From positions 62,001 through 126,000 of the forward strand of contig CANKZM010000005.1 in the NCBI GenBank assembly GCA_947488305.1: DNA of 64,000 nt. Direction: 5' to 3'. This document shows, piece after piece, positions 63,032 through 64,000 of the stretch. Below the pieces are notes generated by a model. It saw only the letters and a program-made list of their open reading frames with translations, was not told the origin of the DNA and searched no databases. The first letter of the stretch is position 1; each line of letters begins with the position of its first letter. A program made the position numbers and the translations under genes. The DNA is from an uncultured Roseobacter sp. (GTDB lineage: Bacteria; Pseudomonadota; Alphaproteobacteria; Rhodobacterales; Rhodobacteraceae).

Positions 63032-63951
63032 CCTCCGAATACCGGCAACCACCAATCGTCTGCGCCATCCTGCAATTCGTCCGCAAGGGGCGCACCCTGA
63101 CACAGGGTGATCCGCGTCCATCTGTCTGATTTCGGGTCAAATTTTGAGGCCCCAAAGAAAGACAATTTGCAGCGCAACATATCGATGGGAAGGCAGCCGG
63201 ACCCGATAAGGTTGTCGCGAAATTCACCATAAGGATACCGATCGGCAAGCGCGACACGCGCGACGGCCATCGCATGGTCCGGATGGTCTCTGAGAAATTC
63301 TACAATGGGAAGATTGCGTTCGGGCAGCGCCGCATGAAGCGCTTTGATACGCCGCCCAATATCGAGAGGGCTTTCCAATTCGGCCCCGTCTTCCGCAAAT
63401 CGGTCCCCCAGTCGCGGTTCTTGTTTGGCCGCGCTGACGTACCAGAATTGCTGACACCCTGAAGGTTCTTCATAGTCCGGTTGCAGCGCCCATTGTGCTT
63501 GCTCTTCAATTTGTTGGCGGACCACGTCTGTGTCCGCTAAAGGCATGCACAGCGCGCCAAATGGATCCGACATGCAATCGGCCAACCCGTCAACCACCGC
63601 GCCAAACGGCTCTATCACCAGCGCTACCATTAGTTCCTGCAGATCCAGGCTGCCTGCTTCCGCACGCTGCATCAGTGCTTCTATCGCGCCGGGTTTTCTT
63701 AGCGTCGAAGGCACAAAGGCATCCTGCACAGACGCCCATTCCACACGCAGATCATCTATGCGCGCCTGATGCTGCTGATCGGGCACGTGCCATTCAGACA
63801 GATGCTGACCCGCGCGGTTTGCGAGCTCAATGAGGCGCGCGGCCTCTTGATCACTCAGGTGTTCGATGGCGCGGACGCGGGCCAATGCCGTTTCACGCGC
63901 AATCATCCAATTGTTCAGCAATACCGGGTGGTTCACCAGAAACGGTGCCAT
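63028..63951 (-). CDS. Conserved protein of unknown function
   Basis: 307-aa intact ORF in apparent operon with the DUF3726-like gene; start uncertain. Confidence 0.6.
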   Translation of the reverse strand: MAPFLVNHPVLLNNWMIARETALARVRAIEHLSDQEAARLIELANRAGQHLSEWHVPDQQHQARIDDLRVEWASVQDAFVPSTLRKPGAIEALMQRAEAGSLDLQELMVALVIEPFGAVVDGLADCMSDPFGALCMPLADTDVVRQQIEEQAQWALQPDYEEPSGCQQFWYVSAAKQEPRLGDRFAEDGAELESPLDIGRRIKALHAALPERNLPIVEFLRDHPDHAMAVARVALADRYPYGEFRDNLIGSGCLPIDMLRCKLSFFGASKFDPKSDRWTRITLCQGAPLADELQDGADDWWLPVFGG

Positions 63952-64000
63952 GCCCAGCCCGGTCGAATTCCCGATCCCCAGGTACCGCTTGAGCCTTCTG

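Noticed and set aside
1-64000. Mobile elements, prophage, tRNA/rRNA genes
   Set aside because: No transposase or phage genes recognised; the only integrase-type gene is XerC in its usual DUF484 context. No convincing tRNA or rRNA read by eye; tRNAscan-SE/Infernal would be needed to exclude them

Overview
The window is a gene-dense chromosomal segment from an alphaproteobacterium. Gene content and order (Tad locus with VDWVVLTA-type pilins, ruvCAB-ybgC-tolQRAB-pal-cpoB-tilS-ftsH, DUF484-xerC, pcs) suggest Rhodobacteraceae/Roseobacter group. That placement is inference; no 16S or database search was possible. Much of the window is core housekeeping: topA (partial), folD, fhs, ftsH, tilS, Tol-Pal, ruvABC, prmA, priA, transaldolase, xerC, pcs, ileS, truA. 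The accessory regions worth attention are: (1) a LOV-domain histidine kinase sitting inside a scoA/scoB CoA-transferase operon, with an apparently degenerate phosphoacceptor motif; (2) a compact Tad/Flp pilus locus at ~5-17 kb with two divergent pilin-like genes, one with a GGDA repeat tail, a CpaE/TadZ whose Walker A lacks both signature lysines, and no TadE/F/G; (3) a 1073-aa self-sufficient reductive dehalogenase (corrinoid-type RdhA core with two Fe-S motifs, fused to a flavin reductase and a 2Fe-2S ferredoxin domain), convergent with a putative aromatic-catabolism operon (fumarylacetoacetase, variant MBL protein, FAD monooxygenase, DUF2783). The RdhA fusion with its neighbouring cassette is the strongest candidate for an under-described system. 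I saw no CRISPR array, rRNA, convincing tRNA, transposase or prophage.
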